DNA of 64,000 bases from Cytophagales bacterium (lineage in GTDB: Bacteria; Bacteroidota; Bacteroidia; Cytophagales; Cyclobacteriaceae), in assembly GCA_022360015.1 (NCBI GenBank), contig JAKSDQ010000251.1:1-64000 (forward strand), in the 5' to 3' direction. This document shows, piece by piece, positions 1-8,990 of this stretch. A program made the position numbers and the translations under genes. Below the pieces are notes generated by a model. It was not told the DNA's origin, did not search any database, and saw nothing but the letters and a program-made list of their open reading frames with translations. Position 1 is the first letter of the stretch. Each line of letters begins with the position of its first letter.

Positions 1-751
1 ACCGTCACCACATAATCAACCGGTGTACCGGAACATCCTCCTGCTGTAGGGGTGATCGTGTAAGTCACTGTCCCGGGTGTATTCCCCGTGTTGATGGGTA
101 TATCAGTAATTGTACCTGTACCAGAAGCTGTCACAGAAGCGCCCAAAATCGTACCACTTGTGCTGGAAGTCCAGCTATAGGTTGTACCAATTATATTAGA
201 GCCCGGTAGGAAGTTTAAGGCTAAGCCACTGCAGATTGTCGTGCTTAAAGATGCGGGTATATTGGTGATCTCTGGGATTGGGTTCACAGTCACTGTCACA
301 TCAAAAGGAGCCCCTGAACAGCTATTTGCCATGGGTGTGATACGGTAAGTCACACTACCACTGTTGATCATATCACTGCTCGTTAACGTCTGACCTATCA
401 ATGAGCCACTTCCGCCAGTCGCACCGCTAACATTCGTGCTACTATGTACAACCCAGCTAAAGGTAGTGCCCGTAACACCATTCGGATTGCTGATCAAAAC
501 ATTACTCGTCTCACCACTGCAAAGCGTCGCATCACTCGCCGTTGCATCAGGAAGTGGGTCTACGGTCACCACATAATCCACCGGTGTACCGGAACATCCA
601 CTTGCCGTAGGGGTGATCGTGTAAGTCACCGTCCCGGATACACTCCCCGTGTTGATGGGCGTGTCCATAATCGCCCCTGTACCCGAGCCTGTCACAGAAA
701 CGCCCGAAATCGTACCACTCGTGCTGGAAGTCCAGCTATAGGTTGTACCTC
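1..751 (-). repeat. Tandem coding repeat, 561-bp period
   Basis: About 190 bases beginning at 1 recur with few changes beginning at 562 (shared start of the type 'cgtcaccacataatc', shared end 'ccagctataggttgtacc'). The spacing is 561 bases, exactly 187 codons, so the repeat unit is two PKD-like domains. More copies probably lie outside the window, since the first copy is cut by the edge. Confidence 0.8.
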
Positions 752-1640
752 CGACTGATGAATTGGGTATGAAATTTAATGATTCTCCGCTGCATATGGT
801 TGTGAATAAATCTACCGAGGGATTAGTAATTGCCGGTATCGGATTTACCGTAAGGGTCATATTATCGCTCAAGGTGCACCCTGTAGCATCGCTAACGATA
901 GCCGTATAAATAGTGGTGGTAGTTGGAATAGCATCGGGATTGGGGTCTGTAAAATCATCTAAATCTGTCGTGGGGCTCCACACATATGTGTAGGGTCCTG
1001 TTCCTCCTGAAGCGGTAGGACTTCCTCCAATATTAACAGATGCCCCATCACAAATGGCTTGAGGGCCGCCGGCATCTACAGTTAAAGAAGTAATGAAAGT
1101 AGAAAGGGAAAGGTGATTCTGATTGTCGGAAGGTTGATTTCCGCTCTGTGTGGAAGTTCCGCCTGTTCTTCTTAACTCCCCTGCAAGCCCAAAACTGACA
1201 GCCCTGATCCGTAAATTAGAAATGGTAAATTCATCACTGGTGCCGCCCGGGGAATGGTCGAAAGTTACTGTTATCGACCCCGGATCTACATCCATAGATA
1301 TAGCGCTCAGACGGTTGCCTCCGGTTATTGCTATTGTACCAATGTTGTCTTCAAACTCATAATCAGCAGATGGCAATGAAAGGATATAGGTAAAACCAGT
1401 TCCATTGTCGACAATATCATTGGGATTGGTTTCTGTAATCACGATGTTGCCCACATTCACATAATCGCCCCCTACACAAAGACTCACCGCAGAGGGTGGT
1501 GTCACAACGACCTGACCATGTAAAAAAGACGGTATAAAACCAAATACAGCCCACAATACAGCTATCAATCCCCGTTTTCCAACACAAGAAAGTACGCTGA
1601 ACGTATAAAATATATATTCTGTTTTCAAGTTCTTTGACAT
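1..1640 (-). CDS. Large secreted PKD-like repeat surface protein (N-terminal part, 3' end outside window)
   Basis: The frame is open from ATG at 1640 to the window edge (546 codons seen, no stop). It starts with a basic, hydrophobic signal segment ending near FLHGQ, followed by a Cys-containing domain and then tandem Ig/PKD-like units. The units repeat phrases such as TYSWTSSTSGTISG, VTYTITPTASGCSGTPVDY and CSGE, which are typical of Bacteroidetes cell-surface proteins that often end in a gliding/type IX sorting domain. That C-terminus cannot be checked here. Two units are near-identical at a 187-residue period. The gene lies 168 bases downstream of the lipoprotein gene at 1809 in the same orientation, so it may be the last member of the TIR/nSTAND run, or have its own promoter. 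Function is inferred: adhesin or matrix protein. Confidence 0.75.
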   Translation of the reverse strand, partial: MSKNLKTEYIFYTFSVLSCVGKRGLIAVLWAVFGFIPSFLHGQVVVTPPSAVSLCVGGDYVNVGNIVITETNPNDIVDNGTGFTYILSLPSADYEFEDNIGTIAITGGNRLSAISMDVDPGSITVTFDHSPGGTSDEFTISNLRIRAVSFGLAGELRRTGGTSTQSGNQPSDNQNHLSLSTFITSLTVDAGGPQAICDGASVNIGGSPTASGGTGPYTYVWSPTTDLDDFTDPNPDAIPTTTTIYTAIVSDATGCTLSDNMTLTVNPIPAITNPSVDLFTTICSGESLNFIPNSSVGGTTYSWTSSTSGTISGVSVTGSGTGAIMDTPINTGSVSGTVTYTITPTASGCSGTPVDYVVTVDPLPDATASDATLCSGETSNVLISNPNGVTGTTFSWVVHSSTNVSGATGGSGSLIGQTLTSSDMINSGSVTYRITPMANSCSGAPFDVTVTVNPIPEITNIPASLSTTICSGLALNFLPGSNIIGTTYSWTSSTSGTILGASVTASGTGTITDIPINTGNTPGTVTYTITPTAGGCSGTPVDYVVT

Positions 1641-1808
1641 ATTTTAGCTATTCACCACTCCCGAATCAGGCAGTTATGTCTAAAAAAACCGTCTCCATTT
1701 TGCTTTTAGATACTAGCAATAAGATAATGGGAATATGAAAAGAAAGCTTTATGAAGATGGTAAAAAACATAAGAAGTGTAATATTTTCAGCCATATTACA
1801 GCCAATAT

Positions 1809-3089
1809 TTATCTTAAAAGTATACCTTGCCTATTGGTTTTAATCAGGTTTAAAACGCGATTGTCGGTGGCCTCAAAAAAAGTAGCCGTAGCAATAAGTG
1901 CAAATCCATCTGCGGTCTGAACAACGGCATTACCTTCGTCTGCACCTTCTCCTCCAAAAACCCTGGGATTAGCTTCCCAATCTGGCAATACATTGCCCGA
2001 TAAGTCTGCTTTTACCAGGTAAATATCGGGATTAACAGAAGCATTTGTATAGGAAGTTGTCGACCCAACAATAATAAACCCGTCATCATCCGATTGGACG
2101 AATGATACCCCACGCTCGTTTTCCACACCGCCAATAGTTTTGATTGAAAACGCTTCAAGATCCTGATTAATTTGTATCAAAATAATATCTTCTCCACCCT
2201 GTCCATTACCCAGCCGGGAACTGGAAGTTCCCAGAATCGCATACCCCACATCAGTTTTGCATATTTTACTTCCAAGATCGTCGTTTAGCCCTCCAAAGAA
2301 CCTGTTACCTATATTATCCCCATCGGCATTGATCTTGTAGGCAAATATATTTTTGCCGTTTTGTTGATCGTTTTCCCTGGCATTTTCAGTAGTGCCAATG
2401 ACAATGTAATTATCATTATCAACCTGAACCACAGAGTTCCCTTCTTCTTCGGAATTTTCAAACCCTCTTGTCCTTTGCCATTCCATGATGCCATCACGAT
2501 TGGTTTTGACCAGGTAAAAATCTGTCGGACCGGTTTCTACCCTGTCCGGATTTGTTGTCGAACCCACAAGAATAAATCCCCCGTCCAGCGTCTTTTGCAC
2601 TTCATTACCATGTTCATTACTATCCAATGAGTTATTTCCAAATGTGTGTTCAAATACTATCCCACCATCGGAATCCACCTTTAAAAAGTACATATCTGTG
2701 GAGTTATCACTGTTTTGGTAGTCGCCCAATATTACATAACTACCATCGTCGGTAACCTGAATTGATTTTCCTTTGTCGTTATCAGGGCCACCATAGGTGT
2801 TGGACCAGATTTCATTTCCAAATTTGTCCACTTTTACCAGATAAATATCGGACCCTCCATGCCCAAATGAAGTGGTTGAACCCAACAGGATAAAACCTTC
2901 GTCCGGCGTCTGCTTCATATCAACACCTTCCTGATCCCGAATTCCACCATAAAACTTTACGAAAGATTTGGATTGTTCCATTTTAATGATGGCATCATCA
3001 TTACAAGAAAAACAGAGCAAACACAGGCTGAACAGCGTAACCAACAAGCAAATTTTACTATCTCTAAACATCATGCTTAACCCTTTCAT
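1809..3089 (-). CDS. Propeller-like repeat lipoprotein
   Basis: 426 aa. The N-terminus is a lipoprotein signal with a hydrophobic stretch ending in LCFSC, so Cys29 is the likely lipidated residue. The rest is about seven repeats of 50-60 residues with the pattern 'GG..D..GN.V..T.DGGFILVGSTTS...G..DIYLVK.D..GN', which resembles delta-60/SBBP-type beta-propeller repeats in exported Bacteroidetes proteins. No catalytic motif is visible. It sits 3 bases after the outer-membrane barrel gene at 3093, so it is probably translated from the same message. Likely role: outer-membrane-anchored binding partner of the barrel or of the downstream PKD protein; this is inference. Confidence 0.75.
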   Translation of the reverse strand: MKGLSMMFRDSKICLLVTLFSLCLLCFSCNDDAIIKMEQSKSFVKFYGGIRDQEGVDMKQTPDEGFILLGSTTSFGHGGSDIYLVKVDKFGNEIWSNTYGGPDNDKGKSIQVTDDGSYVILGDYQNSDNSTDMYFLKVDSDGGIVFEHTFGNNSLDSNEHGNEVQKTLDGGFILVGSTTNPDRVETGPTDFYLVKTNRDGIMEWQRTRGFENSEEEGNSVVQVDNDNYIVIGTTENARENDQQNGKNIFAYKINADGDNIGNRFFGGLNDDLGSKICKTDVGYAILGTSSSRLGNGQGGEDIILIQINQDLEAFSIKTIGGVENERGVSFVQSDDDGFIIVGSTTSYTNASVNPDIYLVKADLSGNVLPDWEANPRVFGGEGADEGNAVVQTADGFALIATATFFEATDNRVLNLIKTNRQGILLR

Positions 3090-3092
3090 GTT

Positions 3093-4217
3093 CTACAGCT
3101 TTTTCCTTAATTTTTTAGGTCTGTAAAAAGGCTTTACATAACCGATAGATATAAGGGCTCCGTTAATAGTAAAATCGTTATCAATGTACCCATATCTGTA
3201 TACAAGCTCATTGCTCGCATCAAGGGCAGCCTCTTCATTTCTTAAGTTATTGATCCCCAGATAGTATCTGAAATCCAGCATCAGATAATCAGTACCTACT
3301 TTATACTTAAAACCCGCACCTGCCAATAGTGAATAGTGGTATTTTTCCCTGATTCCTGCCCTTAACAATTTGACAGATGGTCCTGTAACCGCCCTTTGTG
3401 GGGTTTCTACATCTGAAGGATCAATATTAAACCTCGTGACATTAAGGTTGGCACCTAACAGGTAGTACATTGAAACACCCCCATAAATAAAAGGCTGCAT
3501 TTTGTATTGGGTGATGCTATATTTCATCATCAAGGGAACACCTACCCAAATCTGACTTTCGGAGGCGTTGATTATTGAAAAGTTATATCCGAGCGGCCGT
3601 TCCACATCAGTAAAAAATGTGGTTTTCAAGGAATCAATCTGATTAAACCTGCGATTGACAATATTGAATTCAGCACTGACCTCAAAGTTTTCCCAAATCC
3701 TGAAATTAATCCCCAAACCAACCTGATATCCCATTTTACTCGAGTTCCGTTGATAACCAAGTGGAATATTTCCTACACCATTGATATTCAGCGAATTAAC
3801 AAATGTATTATTCATACCTCCTTTTATAGCAATGGAAAAATAGGATTTGGTTCTGAAGCTGTTGTATAAATAAATGAACTCCGGCGGATCAAGCTGTGAC
3901 ACTTCAAATTGCGGGTTGGATTTGAGTAATTTTAATAAATATTCCTCGGCTTTATCTATGTCATCAAGAAATATATAGGTCAATACCAACAGTTTATAAC
4001 TTTTTTCTCTCTGCGTTTTGTTGAATCCACCTGTCAGGCATTTGGAGAGAATCCCGGGAATCTCCCTAAGCTGGCCGTTATCGTAATTACTCTCGGCTTT
4101 TCTAAGTACTCTTTCACATTCCTGCCCCTGAATTCCTACGTTTGCCGACCCCAACAGCACCAGGCCCAGTACTACGGTCCTAAGTATACCATGATGTATG
4201 TGAAAATAACTTGTCAT
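3093..4217 (-). CDS. Outer-membrane beta-barrel protein with N-terminal helical (TPR-like) periplasmic domain
   Basis: 374 aa with an N-terminal signal peptide ending near GIQGQ. Residues ~32-115 are helical and TPR-like (phrases RVLRKAESNYDNGQL, DDIDKAEEYLLKLLKSNP). From ~125 on, alternating aromatic/polar strands (SYFSIAIKGGMNN, MGYQVGLGINFRIWENFEVS, IYGGVSMYYLLGAN, GALISIGYVKPF) fit a PorT/OmpW-like eight-stranded barrel of the Bacteroidetes 'outer membrane beta-barrel' type. It lies 1 base after the nSTAND gene and 3 bases before the lipoprotein gene. The pairing of a barrel carrying a periplasmic helical domain with an inner-membrane STAND protein suggests contact across the periplasm; this is inferred. 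Confidence 0.8.
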   Translation of the reverse strand: MTSYFHIHHGILRTVVLGLVLLGSANVGIQGQECERVLRKAESNYDNGQLREIPGILSKCLTGGFNKTQREKSYKLLVLTYIFLDDIDKAEEYLLKLLKSNPQFEVSQLDPPEFIYLYNSFRTKSYFSIAIKGGMNNTFVNSLNINGVGNIPLGYQRNSSKMGYQVGLGINFRIWENFEVSAEFNIVNRRFNQIDSLKTTFFTDVERPLGYNFSIINASESQIWVGVPLMMKYSITQYKMQPFIYGGVSMYYLLGANLNVTRFNIDPSDVETPQRAVTGPSVKLLRAGIREKYHYSLLAGAGFKYKVGTDYLMLDFRYYLGINNLRNEEAALDASNELVYRYGYIDNDFTINGALISIGYVKPFYRPKKLRKKL

Positions 4218-4218
4218 G

Positions 4219-7200
4219 TCAAAAATCCCTCAATTCCGTTTCGCCCATTGGTAAGCCGGGGCAGGTAAAAATATATTCAATATCCTCATCCGGGTCCACG
4301 TAATCGTGCCACTCCTTCACGCTCAGGTTTCTTTTCAGATCTCCGCAAAACTGATCTGCTAACATCTGCGGATCGGTAGGGAAAATTCTGATCAAACTAT
4401 TCACCGAACCTGTAACCAGATATTCACCTTGCGGTGAAAAGGTCAGGCTCCATATCCAATCATCATGATCGCTTAAGACCACCGGCTGCGTATTCAATTG
4501 ATCCATGAACCAAATCCTGGCCTCCCCATCAAAGCTTACCGCAGCAAGCATACGGTCATTAGGGCCAAAAGCCAGATCATTTACCCTGGCTTTAAATCCA
4601 GGTAAATTGGCTTTGACCCTACTCTCCTCCAGATCCCAGATCTTCACAAGGCCATTTTTTTCACCCACTGCCAAAAGATTTCCCCCCTGATTAAATGCAA
4701 TGGATTGAATAGGGATATTACCTTCTGTAATCGTATAAATGCTTTCTTTGTATCCTTGTGTTTTATCCAATAACACCAGCTTTCCATCTTCCTGCGCAAA
4801 GGCGATTGTTTTACTGTCAGGGCTCACTGCCAGATTGTTGATCCTGCAATTGACTTTTTTAATCTCAGTTTTTTCTTTTAAATCACAAAAATATACCGTG
4901 CTATCGGCACCTACCGAAACAAATCCACTGTTATCGGGCATATAAGCAACATCCCAGATTAGTTTATTATGAATATTTATTTTTAATGGCTTTTTCCGAA
5001 GGTTTCTCAAATCGAACACTTCAATGAAAGATGCGTTATGCCCACTTACTAACCATTTTTCATCCGGGCTAATGGCCAAGACCCTGTTAGAAAGATCATT
5101 TCTGCCATTATTTGCTACTTCAGAAACTGTTTTTCTCTCATTTTCAAGGTTCCACAATAAGATTTTTCCATCTCCACCGGTGGTAAATAACCTTTTGCCA
5201 TCTTTAGTAAATACCATGGATCTGATAGAGCCCGTATGGCCGATCAGGCGATTGATTGAGTCACCTTTTAAAGTTTTATAAGCGTAATAGAGACCATCAT
5301 AAATATCATGGTCATGGTGATTTCTGTGGTATGTCTCGTTAAAATGGTAAGCCTGCAGCGCCAACAACCCTTTTAACTGTGTTTCATCCTCCTGCAGTGA
5401 TTTTACAGCCATGGTTCTGGCAATAGACAAAAGTCTAAGCCGGTAGGCCTCTTTTTGTTTATTATTGGCAATGTTTCTTTGGCGATTCGCCGCATCCCTT
5501 TGCAATTTGGCTTCGACCTCTTTACCCTCTGCGTAGATCCTGGCTTTCACAGCTTCAAGCCTTCTTTCTTCTGCCAGCAACGCCTGGTCTTGGGCCAGTT
5601 GGGCGTTATAAAGTGCATTCTTTTCGGCCTTTTTGGCTACATTTCTCTGGTCTTCGGCCATTTTACGCGCCAAAATAGCATCCTTTTTCAACTGCTCCTC
5701 CTGTTGACGCAGGTTCAGGGCTACATTTCTTTGCGTTTCCGCTTCTACCTTTTCTTTTTCAGCCAGCTTTCTTTGTTTTTCCGCCTCCAACTGTTGACTA
5801 AAGCCGTACACCATCAACAGGATAGAAAAAATGGCAATTATACCAAAGATCAGGGATAGAATTCTGGTGGTTCTAAGTCTTCTTTTTTGCTGGGCTTCCT
5901 TGTTTTTTACTTCAATTTCATAAGCTTCATGACTGGATCTGAGAAATACCATGGCCCGTTCAAAAGCCGGGTCAAACCTTTGAGCCCACACCAGGGTTGG
6001 GTTATATTTTTGCTGCCAGTTAAGTGCCAGTTGCAAATCCGGTGGCCGCCACAGTGTGGTTAACCCTTGCTGATATTTACCGGCGGCATCTGACAGGCGC
6101 AGGTACATTTCAATGGCTTCATCTTCTTCCGCTACCCACTGATGCAGCCTTCCCCAGATACGAATCAGACTTTCATGTGAAACATCGATGATAGCATCTG
6201 ATGTTAAAGGAATATCCTGTGGAGGCATCAAAAGGGAATGCCCGGATTTCCTGAACTTCTCTATTACCTCAATGAGATCAGCCTCCAACACGCCTGCAAT
6301 AGCAGCGATCAGGTCCAATCTGCTGGGTTTTCTGACACCCCGGTCGTCTTTTCCCTTTTCAGTGATGGTTTTAAAAAGTGCCTTGCATATCTCCTTTTCC
6401 GAATCAGATAGTTTGTCATAAATCTCATTGGCATGTTGCGACAGGGCCAGCCTGATCGTGCCGATCGCCTCATAATGCTTGATATCTACGGGTTCATCCA
6501 GGGATCTGTTTTCGGTCCAATAACCCCATGTACGCATCAAGGCATGCTGAATGATTGGTAATTGATCGGGATCATCTTCCACATCATTTAGCAACTCTTG
6601 CACCAACCTGGGAGAAATTCTGCCCCTTCCTACGGCCACTGGTGCTTCAATGGCCTGCCTTCGCTGATCCCGCGACATTTGAGGAATCAAATAATGGCTT
6701 TTGTTAATCTTTTTCGTCAAGCCAGGGTATTGTGCGAAATTGCCTGAATAATCGGAACGTATGGTAATAGCCACGAATACAGGCAATTCATTTTGTGCTA
6801 TGGCCTCTATGAGCAGGTTGATATAGGCAGTGGTTTCATTGATATCATCGTAAATGTTGTCCCCGATCTGGAATCTGAATAATTCTTCGAACTGATCTAC
6901 TAGTAAAAAAATGTTTTTACCTGTCAAATGGGATGATTGTCCGATCAGATCAACCAAACCCAGCGAACTGCTTCTCAATACAGTGGAAGCGAAAATCTTC
7001 TGAAATGTTCTGTCTTTCTCTTCTGTCTGCTTAAACTGCCTGTCGGTTGACAGAATGGATTTTGCCAGATTTTCAACCGGGCTGGTTCCCGGCATGGTGG
7101 TTATTACTTCCCAATCCTTATAATTTGCAGGAAACAGTCCACTGTAAAGTTTAGGTATCACACCGCAATTCATAAGGGAGGATTTGCCACTTCCCGATGA

Positions 7201-7383
7201 ACCCATGACTGCAACAAAACGGTTTTCTATCAATTTGTAAACCACCTCATCACTTTGCCCTTCTCTGCCAAAAAAAAGATGGCTCTCGTCAACCTCAAAT
7301 GGCCGCAGTCCCGGGAATGGATTGGAAACGGTTTTAACCGGCCTCTTAAGATCGTTAGCAAGTCCTGAACCGTTATTATTCAT
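4219..7383 (-). CDS. Membrane-anchored nSTAND1 NTPase with WD40 propeller
   Basis: 1054 aa. The N-terminus has the nSTAND1 signature: NPFPGLRPFE, then FFGREGQ, Walker A GSSGSGKSS (61-69) and Walker B FLLVDQFEELF (~159-169). A helical/winged region follows to ~400. One clear membrane helix lies at ~505-526 (ILSLIFGIIAIFSILLMVYGF). Residues ~527-660 form a long charged coiled coil with repeated 'QR..A...' units. The C-terminus (~690-1030) has about seven WD40 blades, with matches such as LIGHTGSIRSMVFTKDGKRLFTT split by GGDGKILLWNL. STAND proteins are signal-driven oligomerising switches in which the propeller usually senses. The gene overlaps the TIR-like gene by 8 bases. With one helix, NTPase and propeller should lie on opposite sides of the inner membrane, which is unusual for this family. 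Confidence 0.9.
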   Translation of the reverse strand: MNNNGSGLANDLKRPVKTVSNPFPGLRPFEVDESHLFFGREGQSDEVVYKLIENRFVAVMGSSGSGKSSLMNCGVIPKLYSGLFPANYKDWEVITTMPGTSPVENLAKSILSTDRQFKQTEEKDRTFQKIFASTVLRSSSLGLVDLIGQSSHLTGKNIFLLVDQFEELFRFQIGDNIYDDINETTAYINLLIEAIAQNELPVFVAITIRSDYSGNFAQYPGLTKKINKSHYLIPQMSRDQRRQAIEAPVAVGRGRISPRLVQELLNDVEDDPDQLPIIQHALMRTWGYWTENRSLDEPVDIKHYEAIGTIRLALSQHANEIYDKLSDSEKEICKALFKTITEKGKDDRGVRKPSRLDLIAAIAGVLEADLIEVIEKFRKSGHSLLMPPQDIPLTSDAIIDVSHESLIRIWGRLHQWVAEEDEAIEMYLRLSDAAGKYQQGLTTLWRPPDLQLALNWQQKYNPTLVWAQRFDPAFERAMVFLRSSHEAYEIEVKNKEAQQKRRLRTTRILSLIFGIIAIFSILLMVYGFSQQLEAEKQRKLAEKEKVEAETQRNVALNLRQQEEQLKKDAILARKMAEDQRNVAKKAEKNALYNAQLAQDQALLAEERRLEAVKARIYAEGKEVEAKLQRDAANRQRNIANNKQKEAYRLRLLSIARTMAVKSLQEDETQLKGLLALQAYHFNETYHRNHHDHDIYDGLYYAYKTLKGDSINRLIGHTGSIRSMVFTKDGKRLFTTGGDGKILLWNLENERKTVSEVANNGRNDLSNRVLAISPDEKWLVSGHNASFIEVFDLRNLRKKPLKINIHNKLIWDVAYMPDNSGFVSVGADSTVYFCDLKEKTEIKKVNCRINNLAVSPDSKTIAFAQEDGKLVLLDKTQGYKESIYTITEGNIPIQSIAFNQGGNLLAVGEKNGLVKIWDLEESRVKANLPGFKARVNDLAFGPNDRMLAAVSFDGEARIWFMDQLNTQPVVLSDHDDWIWSLTFSPQGEYLVTGSVNSLIRIFPTDPQMLADQFCGDLKRNLSVKEWHDYVDPDEDIEYIFTCPGLPMGETELRDF

Positions 7384-8854
7384 CTTCTTTTATAAACTTT
7401 TTCAAAAAAGGTTCCATAACCTGGTCCGTTATTTGTCCTTCGTGATTGATTATAATGGTGCCGTTTTCTGTCGGTAGGCTGTCTTCGTGTCCGGATCCGT
7501 TGGCAAGGTAAACCGCTTTGGCCTTTATCGGCCGGAGCCTTCCAAATCCATGAATTTTATCAATATCTTTTAGTTTAGTTGTTAACCAGTTTTTATTCGC
7601 TTTTTTTGCGATGACCATGCAGGCATCACAGGAAATGAGATTGGTTTTGTGTAAATTTTCAAGCTCAAAAAAATCACCATAGAATGTCGGTACCAACACA
7701 TCAAAGCCATGATTCACCAAAAACCGCTTCACAGTTTCAGAGGTGTCATAATCTTTACGGTCAAAAATCAAATAGATACTGGTTTTCACTTTTGACACAG
7801 ATTCCCGGGGTTCTGCAAAAGGCTTTTCAGGCTGGTTTCTTTTATTGACGGATGTTCTGATAAAAGCCTTGAGTTCTTCGATAGGCGATTGTAATAATTC
7901 AGATTCCTGCTTGGACTCGATATCCCTTTTTATGTTATCCGTGAATTTTTTTTGTCGTTCACTCAATATCTCAATTTCGGGATTAATCCAGATGATCCTG
8001 GAAAATTTTTCCTTATTCCGGGCACTGTTGATCCTGGCACTATGCTCTTCAGCCAGCTTGTTTTGCAAATCAACGATGGATCTGTTATCATTCGTAATTT
8101 CACCGTAAGCTTCACCTATCAAGTGGATGGATGTTCTGGCCTTAGACAGGTAATTGTTAATAATCGTCTGAACTTTTGAGGTGTTGGTTGGTAAAAGGTG
8201 GTCAGGGATAACCTGATAGCCATGCCTTTTCAGCTCTCTTTTGATTTCATCCCGTATATCAATTAAATCGGGCGTTGTTTCTGCTAAATAGATGGTTTTT
8301 ACAGGGGTTGCCTGTATTGTCGAGTGGCTCTCAAACTGCGCTAATTTCGTCTCAATATCTTTTGCCAGATCAAAAACTTTGAGCCACAACGTCCTGACTG
8401 ACTTTGAGTGCCCGTAAGTTTCTTTTTTCTCCTGAATCATTTTTTCACGCAGCCTTACGCTGGAGAAGTCATAACCCTGATGATTTTTTATTAATTCGGG
8501 AAACAGCGCTCTGGGCAAGCCTGAGGCTATTATGGGGAGCAATCTATCAGGCAATGGCAGTATATTCTTAAAATTAACCTGATTTTCCGCATAAACGCGT
8601 AAAATTTGATCTGAAATATTACTTTCCAAAAAAGGATCATCTATAAGAAGAATGACCAGTTTGGCAATATTCAGTTCCTGTTGAACATTTTCTGCTGAAA
8701 GCTCTATGAGGGGAATGGTAACCGGGGCCCCGGTTACTTCTTCCAGTGTAAACAAAAGGCATTGGACAAAATTCTCCCTCCAAACACTGTTATTCACATT
8801 GTTTTCTCCGTCACCCTGATTATAAACAAGCGTTATATCATGCGCAAATTGCAT
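7376..8854 (-). CDS. Multi-domain TIR-like / DUF4062-like protein
   Basis: 492 aa, no signal peptide or membrane segment. Three alpha/beta units are visible. Unit 1 is residues ~4-130 (HDITLVYNQGDGEN, AKLVILLIDDPFLES). Unit 2 is ~185-345 and begins KTIYLAETTPDLIDIRDEIKR, the style of DUF4062/TIR-like domains, followed by ARTSIHLIGEAYGE. Unit 3 is ~352-480 (TSIYLIFDRKDYDTSETVKRFL, CDACMVIAKKANKNWL). A catalytic Glu of NAD-cleaving TIRs could not be placed with confidence, so enzyme activity is open. It is the first gene of the run and overlaps the nSTAND gene by 8 bases, which suggests a fixed stoichiometry with it. It could be the effector or adaptor of the STAND switch. Confidence 0.7.
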   Translation of the reverse strand: MQFAHDITLVYNQGDGENNVNNSVWRENFVQCLLFTLEEVTGAPVTIPLIELSAENVQQELNIAKLVILLIDDPFLESNISDQILRVYAENQVNFKNILPLPDRLLPIIASGLPRALFPELIKNHQGYDFSSVRLREKMIQEKKETYGHSKSVRTLWLKVFDLAKDIETKLAQFESHSTIQATPVKTIYLAETTPDLIDIRDEIKRELKRHGYQVIPDHLLPTNTSKVQTIINNYLSKARTSIHLIGEAYGEITNDNRSIVDLQNKLAEEHSARINSARNKEKFSRIIWINPEIEILSERQKKFTDNIKRDIESKQESELLQSPIEELKAFIRTSVNKRNQPEKPFAEPRESVSKVKTSIYLIFDRKDYDTSETVKRFLVNHGFDVLVPTFYGDFFELENLHKTNLISCDACMVIAKKANKNWLTTKLKDIDKIHGFGRLRPIKAKAVYLANGSGHEDSLPTENGTIIINHEGQITDQVMEPFLKKFIKEDE

Positions 8855-8990
8855 TCCCTTTTATTTATTCTGTACAGAAAACCGGCTAAATTTCCGGCGC
8901 TTTTGCTAATAGACAAGTTAGATAAAGATGATCGATAAATTTGTCAGAATATTAACAGATCATTACAAATGTCAATTTTTAAATTGTTTG

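Noticed and set aside
1-751. CRISPR-like periodicity
   Set aside because: The 561-base period is a coding tandem repeat in frame, with no short direct repeats and spacers.
1735-1920. 61-codon plus-strand frame overlapping the 3' end of the lipoprotein gene
   Set aside because: Antisense shadow of the gene at 1809 with no start signal or family.
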